The notes: a model not told the origin generated them from the letters alone. A DNA stretch of 35,513 nucleotides from Candidatus Halarchaeoplasma halalkaliphilum (GCA_007133925.1 SLLU01000069.1:1-35513); one strand, 5' to 3'; shown: positions 16,764 to 25,354, counted from the first letter of the stretch. A program made the numbers and translations.

Positions 16764-16781
16764 CTTATGGAGGAGATAATC

Positions 16782-17303
16782 ATGGATGAATCCAAAGCAT
16801 TCGTCTCGACATTTTTGCTAGCACTATTCGTATATCTGTTTCTGACCCTGGCCGCAGGGAGGTCCATGATTGAGGGATCCATCCTGTGGAGCGTGGAAGA
16901 GTTGGTGCTCGGTATATCCATCGCACTGATAGTTGGTGCCGTGGGGAGCAGCATCCTCTGTCGCTCGGGCAACTACAGGATGCTCAATCCTTTGAGATGG
17001 TTGATCATATTGGTTTACTGTGTTCCCCTCTTCGTGGAGATGGTGAAGGCAAATATGGACATGGCCTACAGGGTGATAACAGGGAAGATAGATCCGGGCA
17101 TTGTAAGGATAAGCCCGAAACTGAAAACGGACCTGGGTATCACCGCCCTGGCCAATTCCATCACCCTGACACCGGGAACCCTCACCGTGGATGTGGACGA
17201 TGAAACCGGGGACCTTTTCATACACTGGATAAACGTGGGGAAAAACCCCACGAAAACCATCGCAGGTAACTTCCTGCCGTGGATAAGGAGGTTTGCGGAA
17301 TGA
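16782..17303 (+). CDS. mbhA: Membrane-bound hydrogenase subunit MbhA (MrpE-like)
   Basis: 173 residues, MrpE/MnhE family, first subunit of the Na+/H+ antiporter module. Membrane helices fill the first 90 residues; a cytoplasmic beta domain follows (TLTPGTLTVDVDDETGDLFIHWINV, the family hallmark). The ATG at 16782 is chosen because the upstream in-frame ATG at 16767 is itself part of the GGAGGAG ribosome-binding site. Its stop overlaps the mbhB start (ATGA). Confidence 0.92.
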   Translation: MDESKAFVSTFLLALFVYLFLTLAAGRSMIEGSILWSVEELVLGISIALIVGAVGSSILCRSGNYRMLNPLRWLIILVYCVPLFVEMVKANMDMAYRVITGKIDPGIVRISPKLKTDLGITALANSITLTPGTLTVDVDDETGDLFIHWINVGKNPTKTIAGNFLPWIRRFAE

Positions 17304-17569
17304 ACCTGTCATTTGAATTCTATCTGGTGGCGGTGGTGTTCGTGTTCTACATATTGATCTCAGTGTTGAGACTGTTTTTGGGCCCGACCGCACCGGATCG
17401 GGCTGTGGCACTGGATACCATAAACACGCTGGTAGTCGCCAGTATGGTGGGCCTGGGTGCCGCCACATGGGAAACCCTGTTCATAGACATAGCCATAGTT
17501 TATGCCATACTATCCTTCGTGACCACCCTTTACATAGCGAAATATCTTGAGGGGGTGAAGGAGGGATGA
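17300..17569 (+). CDS. mbhB: Membrane-bound hydrogenase subunit MbhB (MrpF-like)
   Basis: 89 residues with three membrane helices, MrpF/PhaF family. RLFLGPTAPDRAVALDTINT is the conserved loop between helices one and two. The start at 17300 has AAGGAGG nine bases upstream; a GTG at 17279 is less likely. Start and stop overlap neighbours by four bases on both sides, so translation is probably coupled. Confidence 0.92.
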   Translation: MNLSFEFYLVAVVFVFYILISVLRLFLGPTAPDRAVALDTINTLVVASMVGLGAATWETLFIDIAIVYAILSFVTTLYIAKYLEGVKEG

Positions 17570-17931
17570 TATTCACGGCCTTCCTTTACGGGCTTTTGGT
17601 GGTATCTGTTCTGTTCAACGGCCTGGGCGTAATCGGCCTACATCGGTTCCCTGATGTTTACACCCGACTGCATGCGGCCACAAAATGCACCACCTTCGGA
17701 ACCATATTCATGACCTTTGCGGTGATGGCTTACAGTGGTTACATGTACTACACGAACCCGGACCAGACAGAATATCTCAACATGTCCCTTCACACCCTGG
17801 CAGCCCTTGTGGCCATATTGATAACCAATCCTACCGGAGCACATGCCATAGCCAGGGCTGCCCACAGAGTGGGCATCAAGCCCAAATTCGCTTCCGTGGA
17901 CCATCTGGCGAAAAAGGAGGGATACCCATGA
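17566..17931 (+). CDS. mbhC: Membrane-bound hydrogenase subunit MbhC (MrpG-like)
   Basis: 121 residues with three membrane helices, MrpG/MnhG family. The motif GVIGLHRFPDVYTRLHAATKCTT-type loop (about 24-44) is the family signature. ATGA overlaps at both ends. It contributes to the ion-translocating module. Confidence 0.92.
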   Translation: MIFTAFLYGLLVVSVLFNGLGVIGLHRFPDVYTRLHAATKCTTFGTIFMTFAVMAYSGYMYYTNPDQTEYLNMSLHTLAALVAILITNPTGAHAIARAAHRVGIKPKFASVDHLAKKEGYP

Positions 17932-18179
17932 TCTACTTTGTACTCCAGATACTGGTCCTAGTGGGACTCGTGATGACATCCCTGGCCGTGATACTGTTCA
18001 AAGACCTGATCTCGGCGGCCATATCCCTGGGGGCATCCAGTTTGATACTTTCCCTCCAGTTCTACCTTCTCCGGGCTCCGGACGTTGCCATAGCCGAAGC
18101 CGCAGTTGGTGCAGCCTTGACCACCGCCATCTTTATTTTCGCCATCAAAGCAAGTCAGAGAGAGGAGGGGTATCGATGA
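17928..18179 (+). CDS. mbhD: Membrane-bound hydrogenase subunit MbhD
   Basis: 83 residues with three hydrophobic helices, DUF4040/MbhD family, related to the C-terminal part of MrpA. APDVAIAEAAVGAALTTAIF is the conserved helix. The start at 17928 overlaps the mbhC stop as ATGA; longer upstream readings are shadows within mbhC. Confidence 0.9.
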   Translation: MIYFVLQILVLVGLVMTSLAVILFKDLISAAISLGASSLILSLQFYLLRAPDVAIAEAAVGAALTTAIFIFAIKASQREEGYR

Positions 18180-18475
18180 GGAAATTGGTAGCGTTCCTGG
18201 CCATAATGATCATCTTCGCCTTCCTGGTCATCACAGCAGTGGAACTGAGGGGAGATGATGGGGGTTTCGGGGAGCCCGTGAATACAGAGATGGACGAATA
18301 CTTTTTGGAGAACAGTCAATCTCACAATCAGGTAAACAACATTGTAACCGCCATCCTGTTCGATTACAGGGGGCTGGATACCCTGGGCGAAGCCACTGTG
18401 CTGTTCGCCGCCGTATCCGGGGTTTTGACCGTGCTCAGGAAGATGAAACCGGTGAAAAGGGGTGGTAAAAGATGA
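18176..18475 (+). CDS. mbhE: Membrane-bound hydrogenase subunit MbhE
   Basis: 99 residues. An N-terminal membrane helix, a polar external loop (about 22-55) and then NNIVTAILFDYRGLDTLGEA leading into a second helix, as in MbhE and the C-terminal end of MrpA. ATGA overlap with both neighbours. Confidence 0.9.
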   Translation: MRKLVAFLAIMIIFAFLVITAVELRGDDGGFGEPVNTEMDEYFLENSQSHNQVNNIVTAILFDYRGLDTLGEATVLFAAVSGVLTVLRKMKPVKRGGKR

Positions 18476-18939
18476 ACTGGGAGATGTCCAAGATCGTCCG
18501 AACGGTCACCGACATAATGGTAGTTCCCATAATCGTGTATGGTATCTATCTTATCGTACACGGGCATCTCACACCCGGAGGGGGTTTCCAGGGAGGCGCC
18601 GTCATAGCGTCATCCACCGCGCTTCTGATCATCGCATACGGTTCATTCAGGGACCATAAAGCGGACCTGTCCTCCATAGAATCCATAGGCCTTACACTGT
18701 TCATTATTTTGGCACTGTTGGGCTTGTTCTTGGGGGCGACCATGTTCCACAATTACAGCGCGGGAACGGGCGGGCTGTTCGGAGGGACTGTTCCCCAGGG
18801 CATAAACCCGGGATACATAAACACCGGGGGCACGGTGCCCCTGATGAACATCATGGTTGGCCTTGAGGTCGCCGCCGCACTCAGTTTGATCCTCTTGATG
18901 ATGGGAAAAGCCAGTGATTCAGTGGAGGTGGAAGCATGA
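18472..18939 (+). CDS. mbhF: Membrane-bound hydrogenase subunit MbhF (MrpB-like)
   Basis: 155 residues with four membrane helices, MnhB/MrpB family. The motif HGHLTPGGGFQGGAVIASS is diagnostic. Part of the antiporter module. ATGA overlaps at both ends. Confidence 0.93.
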   Translation: MNWEMSKIVRTVTDIMVVPIIVYGIYLIVHGHLTPGGGFQGGAVIASSTALLIIAYGSFRDHKADLSSIESIGLTLFIILALLGLFLGATMFHNYSAGTGGLFGGTVPQGINPGYINTGGTVPLMNIMVGLEVAAALSLILLMMGKASDSVEVEA

Positions 18940-19289
18940 ACCAGTGGGTGATTGCGCTGCCTTTCATAACGGTGGCCCTGCTAATATCCCTGGGATTGTA
19001 CACCATACTCTTCAAAAGGAACCTAATCAAGATGATCATGGGTCTGGCCATAATACAGAACGGTGTCAATCTCTTTCTGGTTTCCCTTGCCTACCGTGAG
19101 GGTTACGCCGCACCCATATGGACCAGTGCGCCCGGAGAGGATATGGTGCTACCAACATCCCATGCATTGACCCTCACCAGCATCGTGATAGGTTTAGCCA
19201 CCACGGCTCTGATGCTTTCATTCGTGATAATGCTGAAAAAGCACAAAGGGTCCGTTGACTCTTTCAAGAACAGGAGGTGCAGAGAATGA
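18936..19289 (+). CDS. mbhG: Membrane-bound hydrogenase subunit MbhG (MrpC/NuoK-like)
   Basis: 117 residues with three membrane helices, MrpC/NuoK family. FKRNLIKMIMGLAIIQNGVN and the ALTLTSIVIGLATTALMLS helix are typical. It stops within the mbhH start (ATGA). Confidence 0.93.
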   Translation: MNQWVIALPFITVALLISLGLYTILFKRNLIKMIMGLAIIQNGVNLFLVSLAYREGYAAPIWTSAPGEDMVLPTSHALTLTSIVIGLATTALMLSFVIMLKKHKGSVDSFKNRRCRE

Positions 19290-20806
19290 GTATGGACCTT
19301 GTATCGGCCTCTCCAGCCTTCGTCCTCGGCATTCCGTTGTTGTTTGCGTTCCTTACACCCCTAGCCAACCGGGTCTCCAAGGACCTGAGGGATGCCATGT
19401 TCGTGATAGGGTTGCTCCTTACCGCCCTGTTCGTGGGGATAATGGCATACGAGGTGTACACCTCCGGTAGCTGGATCTATGTATTCGGTTCCGAGGAGAG
19501 TCGGCCCACCCAGACCGCTTCATACTTCAGGATAATGTTCGCCGCAGATGGCTTCTCCGCCCTGGCATCCATAACCATGGTGATAACCGCTTTGGGAGCG
19601 GGGCTGTATTCCTTCGCATACATGGAAGGTAACACAGGTATGGAAAAGTTCTACACACTTTTTTTCCTCACCCTTGCAGGTGTCATGGGTATGGTACTAA
19701 CAGCGGACCTCTTCAACCTCTTCGTTTGGTTCGAAGTGACATCAATAGCGTCCTGCGGCCTCGTGGCCTTCCAGAACTACAAGGTGAAGAGCGTGGAAGC
19801 CGCCCTTAAATACATGTTCATAAGCGTGCTCGGAGGGTTGTTCTTTTTGGTATCCATAGGTCTGCTCTACGGTGAATACGGTGTACTGAACTTTTTCCTT
19901 CTGGCGGACGCACTCACTGGAGGTATGATAGACAAGGTGGCCCTGTCCATAATCATCGTAGTGTTCGCCATGAAGGCCAGTAGCGTGCCCATGCACATGT
20001 GGGCACCGGATGTTTATGCGGAATCCCCCGGTTCGGTCACACCCTTCATTGCGATCACGTCCCTGGGGTCCCTCTTCGTACTCACACGGATAATATTCAC
20101 CCTGTTCAGGTATTCCTTCGGTGTTGCGGCCGTGGGCCATCTGCTGATCATACTGGGTCTTCTATCCATGTTCGTGGGCATATCCATGGCCCTGAAGCAG
20201 AGTGATGTGAAGAGATTGATAGCGTACCTTTCCGTGTCCCAGATAGGATACATGCTCATGGCCATAGGAGTGGCCTTCGCCACCCTGGATTCTGCGGATT
20301 ATTCCTCTTTCGGAGCCATGGCCCTTGAAGGTGGCTTGTTCCATATGATCAACGACGGAGTTTACAAAGCCCTGCTCTTCCTTTCCGCTGCCTCGGTGGT
20401 CTATGCCACGGGCATAGGGGATCTGAACAAGCTCGGGGGTCTGGCACACAAGATGCCTTACACCACCATGTTCTTCCTCCTGGGTGGATTATCCATAGCC
20501 GGTGTTCCGCCCCTTTCCGGATTCAGCTCGAAATTGCTAATATACCAATCGGTGTACCTCTACCACCCCATACTGGCCATAATAGCACTGGTGGTGAGCA
20601 TAATCACATTCGCACTGATAGGTAAGATATTCTACAGTGCGTTCCTGGGCCCGGATCAGGGTCTAACCAGAGGGGAGGTACCCAGGTCCATGCTGGTGGC
20701 CATGGGGATCCTTACAGTAGTAGTCATATTGTTCAGCCTGTTCCCCAACTACGTTGTGGCGGAGATAGTGGTACCCGCGGTAGAGGGTTTGGGGGTGGTG
20801 GCGTGA
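19286..20806 (+). CDS. mbhH: Membrane-bound hydrogenase subunit MbhH (MrpD/NuoN-like antiporter)
   Basis: 506 residues, about 14 membrane helices, proton-translocating antiporter family shared with Complex I (NuoL/M/N) and MrpD. Visible hallmarks are DLFNLFVWFEVTSIASCGLV with the helix-5 glutamate, the lysine-bearing KASSVPMHMWAPDVYAESP loop, and KRLIAYLSVSQIGYMLMAIG. It is the main ion channel of the complex. The ATG at 19286 is supported by AGGAGG eight bases ahead (19272-19277) and by ATGA overlap with mbhG. Confidence 0.95.
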   Translation: MSMDLVSASPAFVLGIPLLFAFLTPLANRVSKDLRDAMFVIGLLLTALFVGIMAYEVYTSGSWIYVFGSEESRPTQTASYFRIMFAADGFSALASITMVITALGAGLYSFAYMEGNTGMEKFYTLFFLTLAGVMGMVLTADLFNLFVWFEVTSIASCGLVAFQNYKVKSVEAALKYMFISVLGGLFFLVSIGLLYGEYGVLNFFLLADALTGGMIDKVALSIIIVVFAMKASSVPMHMWAPDVYAESPGSVTPFIAITSLGSLFVLTRIIFTLFRYSFGVAAVGHLLIILGLLSMFVGISMALKQSDVKRLIAYLSVSQIGYMLMAIGVAFATLDSADYSSFGAMALEGGLFHMINDGVYKALLFLSAASVVYATGIGDLNKLGGLAHKMPYTTMFFLLGGLSIAGVPPLSGFSSKLLIYQSVYLYHPILAIIALVVSIITFALIGKIFYSAFLGPDQGLTRGEVPRSMLVAMGILTVVVILFSLFPNYVVAEIVVPAVEGLGVVA

Positions 20807-21141
20807 TAGATATACTCTTGAAGGACATGTGGAGTCCCATCGTCTTCATAATAGTATCCTTGCTGACAGCATTGGTTGCCTACATGTTCTACAGGATAGG
20901 CGATGAGGGATACAAGCGTACGAGACACAAGGGAGAACCCTTCATATCGGGTAACATGCCCCCCAAGGACCCAAGGATGATACACGTGGGCGGGGATAAC
21001 GTGTTCTGGGGATTCACCCACGCCCTGAGAAAATATCTTGATCCCCTGGTCAAAGCTCACACGGGGATCATCAACGATTATGTTTACTGGATGGTCATAA
21101 CCATGGCACTGGTGCTGATATACGTCTATTTATTAATATGA
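20803..21141 (+). CDS. mbhI: Membrane-bound hydrogenase subunit MbhI
   Basis: 112 residues. A GTG start overlaps the mbhH stop (GTGA). One helix at each end flanks a polar centre (about 36-80). In the P. furiosus enzyme, MbhI links the antiporter and hydrogenase modules; its position here between mbhH and mbhJ is the same. An 11-base gap follows before mbhJ, the border between the two modules. Confidence 0.88.
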   Translation: MIDILLKDMWSPIVFIIVSLLTALVAYMFYRIGDEGYKRTRHKGEPFISGNMPPKDPRMIHVGGDNVFWGFTHALRKYLDPLVKAHTGIINDYVYWMVITMALVLIYVYLLI

Positions 21142-21152
21142 GGTGAAATGTC

Positions 21153-21596
21153 ATGAAACTCACAAAAACCTTCGATAAAGCGCTCTGGGTCTTCCACGTG
21201 AACAGCGGGTCGTGTAACGGCTGTGACATTGAGATAGTTGCGGCATTGACTCCACGTTACGATGTGGAAAGATTTGGCATAAAACTGGTTGGTTCTCCTA
21301 GACATGCGGATGTGCTGCTCTTCACCGGCCCTGTCACAAGAAAGATGAAGGAACGCGTACTCAGGGTCATCGACCAGACCCCCGAACCAAAGGTGGTGAT
21401 GGTGGTAGGTAACTGCGGCAGTACCACTGGGGTATTCTACGATAGTTACGCCATAGATGGACCCATAGACACCCTTTTGCCCCCAGGGACCCACATAGTT
21501 TACGTAACCGGTTGTCCCGTGCGACCGGAGAATCTCATCAACGGTGTTAAGGAAGCATGGTTATACCTGGAAAAACTACGAGGTGATGATAAATGA
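21153..21596 (+). CDS. mbhJ: [NiFe] hydrogenase small subunit MbhJ (NuoB-like)
   Basis: 147 residues. It binds the [4Fe-4S] cluster nearest the NiFe site: C21 and C24 (SCNGC), C88 (GNCGS) and C121 (GCPVRPE) are all present. Group 4 hydrogenase small subunits of this short form carry only this cluster. The ribosome-binding site is GAGGTG. It stops within the mbhK start (ATGA). Confidence 0.95.
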   Translation: MKLTKTFDKALWVFHVNSGSCNGCDIEIVAALTPRYDVERFGIKLVGSPRHADVLLFTGPVTRKMKERVLRVIDQTPEPKVVMVVGNCGSTTGVFYDSYAIDGPIDTLLPPGTHIVYVTGCPVRPENLINGVKEAWLYLEKLRGDDK

Positions 21597-22186
21597 AGAG
21601 TATAAAGCTCCCCATGAGCATGGACCAGCTGGAGGCCTATTTCAAAAAACATCTGGGCCAAGGAATACACGATCTAAGGAGGGAGGAGATCAAGAAAGGT
21701 ATCAAGCGGAAGCCCATGAAGCTTATATGGTTCACCGTGGACAGAAAATACTTTCGGAAAGCGGTCATGCTGGTATCCCAAATACACATACCCCATCTGT
21801 CGGTCACCTCCGGTTCGGACAGGGGCGATTTCGTGGAGTTGATTTATCACTTCGCTGTGAATTACGGACATCCGGGAGATGAGGTGAGCGTGAACATAAA
21901 GGTCCACCTGCCCAAGGATGACCTGACCATCCCCACCATCACGGACATGGTCCCCGGGGCCATAACCACTGAAAGGGAGAAGCAAGAATTTTTGGGGATA
22001 ACGGTCAAGGGTATCCCGGATTCCAGACGACTATGGCTGGATGAGAATTTCCCCAGGGACAGATACCCGTGGAGGTGGGATGAAACGGGCATGGAAAGTA
22101 TGTCAAGGTACGTTCACGACGAGAGCGAGGCCTCCAACCCGCCCACTGCCAAGAACCCCAGGAGAGGAGGTGACAAGGATGAGTGA
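21593..22186 (+). CDS. mbhK: Membrane-bound hydrogenase subunit MbhK (NuoC-like)
   Basis: 197 residues, Complex I 30-kDa (NuoC) family. DRGDFVELIYHFAVNYG, INIKVHLPKDDLTIPTITDM-like and EREKQEFLGITVKGIPDSRRLWLDENFP are the usual hallmarks. A C-terminal tail of about 30 polar residues is less conserved. Its 3' end overlaps mbhL by eight bases and carries the mbhL ribosome-binding site. Confidence 0.93.
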   Translation: MKSIKLPMSMDQLEAYFKKHLGQGIHDLRREEIKKGIKRKPMKLIWFTVDRKYFRKAVMLVSQIHIPHLSVTSGSDRGDFVELIYHFAVNYGHPGDEVSVNIKVHLPKDDLTIPTITDMVPGAITTEREKQEFLGITVKGIPDSRRLWLDENFPRDRYPWRWDETGMESMSRYVHDESEASNPPTAKNPRRGGDKDE

Positions 22187-23417
22187 CAAGAACACCTATC
22201 AAGTCCCCATAGGACCAATACATCCAGCCTTCAAGGAGCCGTTCATGGTCAATTTCGTCCTGGATGGAGAAACCATAGTAGATGCCGAGGCGCACCCCGG
22301 GATGAACCACAGGGGCGTAGAGTTCATGGGGATGCACAGGAACCCACTGAAAGTGATCCCCCTGGCAGAGCGCATATGCGGTATATGCTCCATCGTTCAC
22401 CAGCACATGTTCACTACCGCAACAGAACATGCCGCAGGCATAGAGCCCACCGAACGTGCCAGATACATAAGAACCATACTTGCAGAATTGGAAAGGATCC
22501 ATTCCCACGTACTTTGGGCCGGGGTGGCCGCCCATGAGATAGGTTTCGACACACACCTCCACTTCACATGGAAGGTGAGGGAAAGGGTCATGGACCTTCT
22601 AGAATACATCACTGGCAACAGGGTCAACTATGCCATGTGGACCATAGGGGGCGTAAACCGTGATATCACAAAGAAAATGTATCCCAAGATAGAAGACACA
22701 CTACTTTACTACGAGTCACTCTACGGAAAATTAGAGGACATATTCCTGGGTGACACGAGCATACGACTTAGGACCAGGAACGTGGGCATACTCACGGAAG
22801 AAGATGCCCTACGCTTGTGCGGAGTGGGACCCACGGTCAGGGCCTCAGGGGTGAGAAAGGATGTCAGGATAGACCAGCCCTATGCAGCCTACGGTGATCT
22901 GGATCTGGATTATGTGATCCCTTCCTCCTTCGGTTACGAGAACACCGGAGATGTGTTCTCCAAGACCCTAGTACGGTTGAAGGAGATACCCCAATCCATA
23001 GACCTCATCAGACAGTGCGTTGACGGGATGCCGGATGGGGACATAGACAGTGAACCGAGGAAAGCGGTCCTGATCAATAAGCTTAAAAAGGCGGACGGCG
23101 AGGGGATCGGTCGTATAGAGGCACCCAGGGGAGAGGCATTTCATTACGTGAGATTGGAGGGTGGAATGGAAGAAGTTGCCAACTGGAAGGTGAGGGCGTC
23201 AACATACAACAACCTGACGACCTATCGCCCCATGTTCATGGGTGAGCAGATAGCGGATATCCCCATAATTGCCGCATGCATAGACCCCTGTATAGGTTGC
23301 ATGGATCGTGCCGAGGTGGTGGATGTTAGGTCAGGGGAGAGAAAACATTTCAGTCACGAGGAACTGCACCGGCTCAGCGTTGAGAAGACAAAAATGCTTT
23401 TGGGAGGATTACCATGA
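22179..23417 (+). CDS. mbhL: [NiFe] hydrogenase large subunit MbhL (NuoD-like)
   Basis: 412 residues; it carries the NiFe(CN)2CO site where protons are reduced to H2. Both metal-binding pairs are intact: C67/C70 (ERICGIC) and C371/C374 (DPCIGC). This separates it from Mbx/Mbs sulfane reductases and from Complex I, which lack one or both. After DPCIGCMDR (R377) come 35 more residues, a C-terminal peptide that a HycI-type protease would be expected to remove after nickel insertion; such a protease is encoded at 24828-25271. The ATG at 22179 is chosen over upstream readings because AGGAGG lies about eight bases ahead and the family start (PIGPIHPAFKEP) follows. Confidence 0.95.
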   Translation: MSDKNTYQVPIGPIHPAFKEPFMVNFVLDGETIVDAEAHPGMNHRGVEFMGMHRNPLKVIPLAERICGICSIVHQHMFTTATEHAAGIEPTERARYIRTILAELERIHSHVLWAGVAAHEIGFDTHLHFTWKVRERVMDLLEYITGNRVNYAMWTIGGVNRDITKKMYPKIEDTLLYYESLYGKLEDIFLGDTSIRLRTRNVGILTEEDALRLCGVGPTVRASGVRKDVRIDQPYAAYGDLDLDYVIPSSFGYENTGDVFSKTLVRLKEIPQSIDLIRQCVDGMPDGDIDSEPRKAVLINKLKKADGEGIGRIEAPRGEAFHYVRLEGGMEEVANWKVRASTYNNLTTYRPMFMGEQIADIPIIAACIDPCIGCMDRAEVVDVRSGERKHFSHEELHRLSVEKTKMLLGGLP

Positions 23418-24412
23418 ATTTTGAGGAATGGACTCTGAGGCTTTTGGTAATACTGGTCTTGCCTTTCATCGGGATATTCCTGGGGCTCGCATACAAGGGC
23501 TTCGACAGGAAGATATCCGCCATGATGCAGTCCCGGATAGGACCACCCCTGAGGCAGCCCTTCAGGGATGTGAAGAAACTGTTCATGAAGGAGAATATAA
23601 TCCCGGACCACGCCGTGGCCTGGGTCTTCCATGGAGCACCTCTGTTCGCCCTTATCGCCCCGCTTGTAGCCCTGGCCTACCTACCCCTGGGACCCTTCGA
23701 ACCGGTAATGGAGGGCTACGGGGATCTCATATTGATACTATACCTACTGGCGATACCTGCCGTGGCCATGGCCATGGGAGGGTTGGCATCCGGTTCACCC
23801 TATGCCACCGTCGGTGCCCAGCGTGAGCTCGTCCTCATGATGAGCTATGAGTTCCCCCTTGCCATCGCGGCGGTGACAATTGCATGGAAATATGAGAGCT
23901 TTTCCCTGGCAGCCATATCCCAAACACCCGTCTGGAGTATGGTGGGTCCCATGGGAGCCTTGGGCCTATTGCTGATCGCCCTGGGCCTATTCGCCGTACT
24001 CCCAGGAGAATTATCAAAGGTGCCCTTTGACCAGGCCGAGGCGGAAACCGAGCTTGGAGGAGGGCTGTTCGTTGAATATTCCGGCAGGAACCTGGGTGTG
24101 TTCTATCTGGCAGAGGCCGTGAAGATGGTGGTTGTGGGGGCCCTGCTGATCGCCCTTCTGTTCCCCCATAACATATCCCAGTGGTACTCCTTCGGGGGAC
24201 CTGAATTGCTGGGAGTTTCGGTGCTCGGTACCGTTGCTGACGTTCTCTTCTTCCTATTCAAACTGCTGATCATAATATACGCGGGAGTGTCCCTGGTAAG
24301 GGTGGCCCTTGCCAGGTTCCAAATAGACAAAGCCAGTTACTTCTACTGGGTACCCATGACACTCCTGGGACTCCTGGGAACGGTACTGGTCGTGATGGAA
24401 GGAGTAATATGA
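23414..24412 (+). CDS. mbhM: Membrane-bound hydrogenase subunit MbhM (NuoH-like)
   Basis: 332 residues, about eight membrane helices, NuoH/ND1 family. It joins the peripheral hydrogenase arm to the membrane. Conserved stretches include KGFDRKISAMMQSRIGPP, ELVLMMSYEFPLAI and PFDQAEAETELGGG with acidic residues of the ion path. ATGA overlap with mbhL. Confidence 0.94.
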   Translation: MNFEEWTLRLLVILVLPFIGIFLGLAYKGFDRKISAMMQSRIGPPLRQPFRDVKKLFMKENIIPDHAVAWVFHGAPLFALIAPLVALAYLPLGPFEPVMEGYGDLILILYLLAIPAVAMAMGGLASGSPYATVGAQRELVLMMSYEFPLAIAAVTIAWKYESFSLAAISQTPVWSMVGPMGALGLLLIALGLFAVLPGELSKVPFDQAEAETELGGGLFVEYSGRNLGVFYLAEAVKMVVVGALLIALLFPHNISQWYSFGGPELLGVSVLGTVADVLFFLFKLLIIIYAGVSLVRVALARFQIDKASYFYWVPMTLLGLLGTVLVVMEGVI

Positions 24413-24422
24413 GGTGATATGA

Positions 24423-24827
24423 ATGCCAACATCTACCGTATTCACACTGATAAGACAACTGGTCACCAAAAAGGCGACCAACAAATTTCCGGTGACATAT
24501 GCTCCGGACAACATGCACGCAGCAGCAGCGGAGATCCAGAAAGGCAGGTTGAAGATCAACCCGCCGGTGGAGCTACCTCCGAACTTCCGGGGAAAGCTGG
24601 CCTATGACGTTGATGCATGCATAGGCTGCAAGATATGTTTGAAGGTCTGTCCGTCGGAGGCGCTGGTCTTTAAACCGGAGGAAAAGAAGATCAAGCATTA
24701 CGTATCACGGTGCACCTTCTGCAGCCAGTGTGTGGACGTTTGCCCCAAGGATTGTTTGAAGATGTCGGACGAGTTCCTCATAGCCGGATTGGATAAGTAC
24801 GGTAAGGATATGGTCCTGAACCCCTGA
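24423..24827 (+). CDS. mbhN: Ferredoxin-like hydrogenase subunit MbhN (NuoI-like)
   Basis: 134 residues with two [4Fe-4S] motifs: C66, C69, C72, C76 and C97, C100, C103, C107. It passes electrons from soluble ferredoxin to MbhJ. The ribosome-binding site is GAGGTGA. An overlapping ATG at 24419 is in another frame and is rejected. The stop codon abuts the stop of the convergent protease gene with no base between. Confidence 0.94.
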   Translation: MPTSTVFTLIRQLVTKKATNKFPVTYAPDNMHAAAAEIQKGRLKINPPVELPPNFRGKLAYDVDACIGCKICLKVCPSEALVFKPEEKKIKHYVSRCTFCSQCVDVCPKDCLKMSDEFLIAGLDKYGKDMVLNP

Positions 24828-25271
24828 TCACAGCCAGGGTATATCCTTCCATCCGTCGGTCATGAGTAATTCCAGCAGTTCCCCCTTTGCCCTTTCCAGC
24901 TCCGGGGTCATGCCCTCCCGTAGAGACATATCCTTGGGTTGAATTCCTATTAGCGTTACGGTTTCCGCCTTCCCGGCCAGGAAATCCATAACCAAAGAAA
25001 GGGGCAGTGCGTGGGTACTCATGGTGAAGACACCCAACCTATCCCTGGGGACCCTGCGTATCTCTCCGGGTTCCAGACCCATGTTCGCCGCATCCACGAT
25101 GACCACTTCTTGGTATATCCCCTCTTCGATGTGGGGGATGAAATTTTCTGGCATGGTGCCGCAGTCCTCAACATCCCACCCGTCCCGTTCAAATCCCCGG
25201 GCCACCTCCTCGCCGATGGCATCATCGCCCCTTATGTCGTTTCCCACGCCCAGGAGGATGTTTTTCTTCAT
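24828..25271 (-). CDS. Hydrogenase maturation protease, HycI family
   Basis: 147 residues. It matches the nickel-dependent endopeptidases that trim the hydrogenase large subunit: GVGNDIRGDDAIG start with D17 at the first metal ligand, D60 (VIVDAAN) and H87 (STHALPLS). Length agrees with the family. Its substrate is almost certainly MbhL of the convergent operon. A TATA-like box at 25294-25304 about 28 bases before the ATG suggests its own leaderless promoter, so it is regulated separately from mbh. Confidence 0.92.
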   Translation of the reverse strand: MKKNILLGVGNDIRGDDAIGEEVARGFERDGWDVEDCGTMPENFIPHIEEGIYQEVVIVDAANMGLEPGEIRRVPRDRLGVFTMSTHALPLSLVMDFLAGKAETVTLIGIQPKDMSLREGMTPELERAKGELLELLMTDGWKDIPWL

Positions 25272-25293
25272 GTCCCCGGGAGCAATGGGCAGG

Positions 25294-25304
25294 CATAATA
25301 AACA
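25294..25304 (-). promoter_or_regulatory. TATA-like box for the hydrogenase protease
   Basis: GTTTATTATGC on the minus strand, centred about 28 bases before the ATG at 25271. Confidence 0.45.
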
Positions 25305-25320
25305 TTTCCCAAAGAGAAAA

Positions 25321-25330
25321 TTATTTGATA
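25321..25330 (+). promoter_or_regulatory. TATA-like box for the gene at 25355
   Basis: TTATTTGATA is centred 30 bases before the ATG at 25355 and only about 25 bases from the protease promoter, back to back. Confidence 0.4.
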
Positions 25331-25354
25331 CCCCTTTACTTAACCTACTTGGAC

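Noticed and set aside
16782..21141. Reading the Mrp-like genes as an independent Na+/H+ antiporter operon
   Set aside because: They run with overlapping starts and stops directly into mbhI-N in the exact mbhA-N order, so they belong to the hydrogenase complex.
21153..24827. Complex I (Nuo/Fpo) assignment
   Set aside because: MbhL keeps all four NiFe cysteines, there are no NuoA/J/L/M genes around it, and the antiporter set is Mrp-type.
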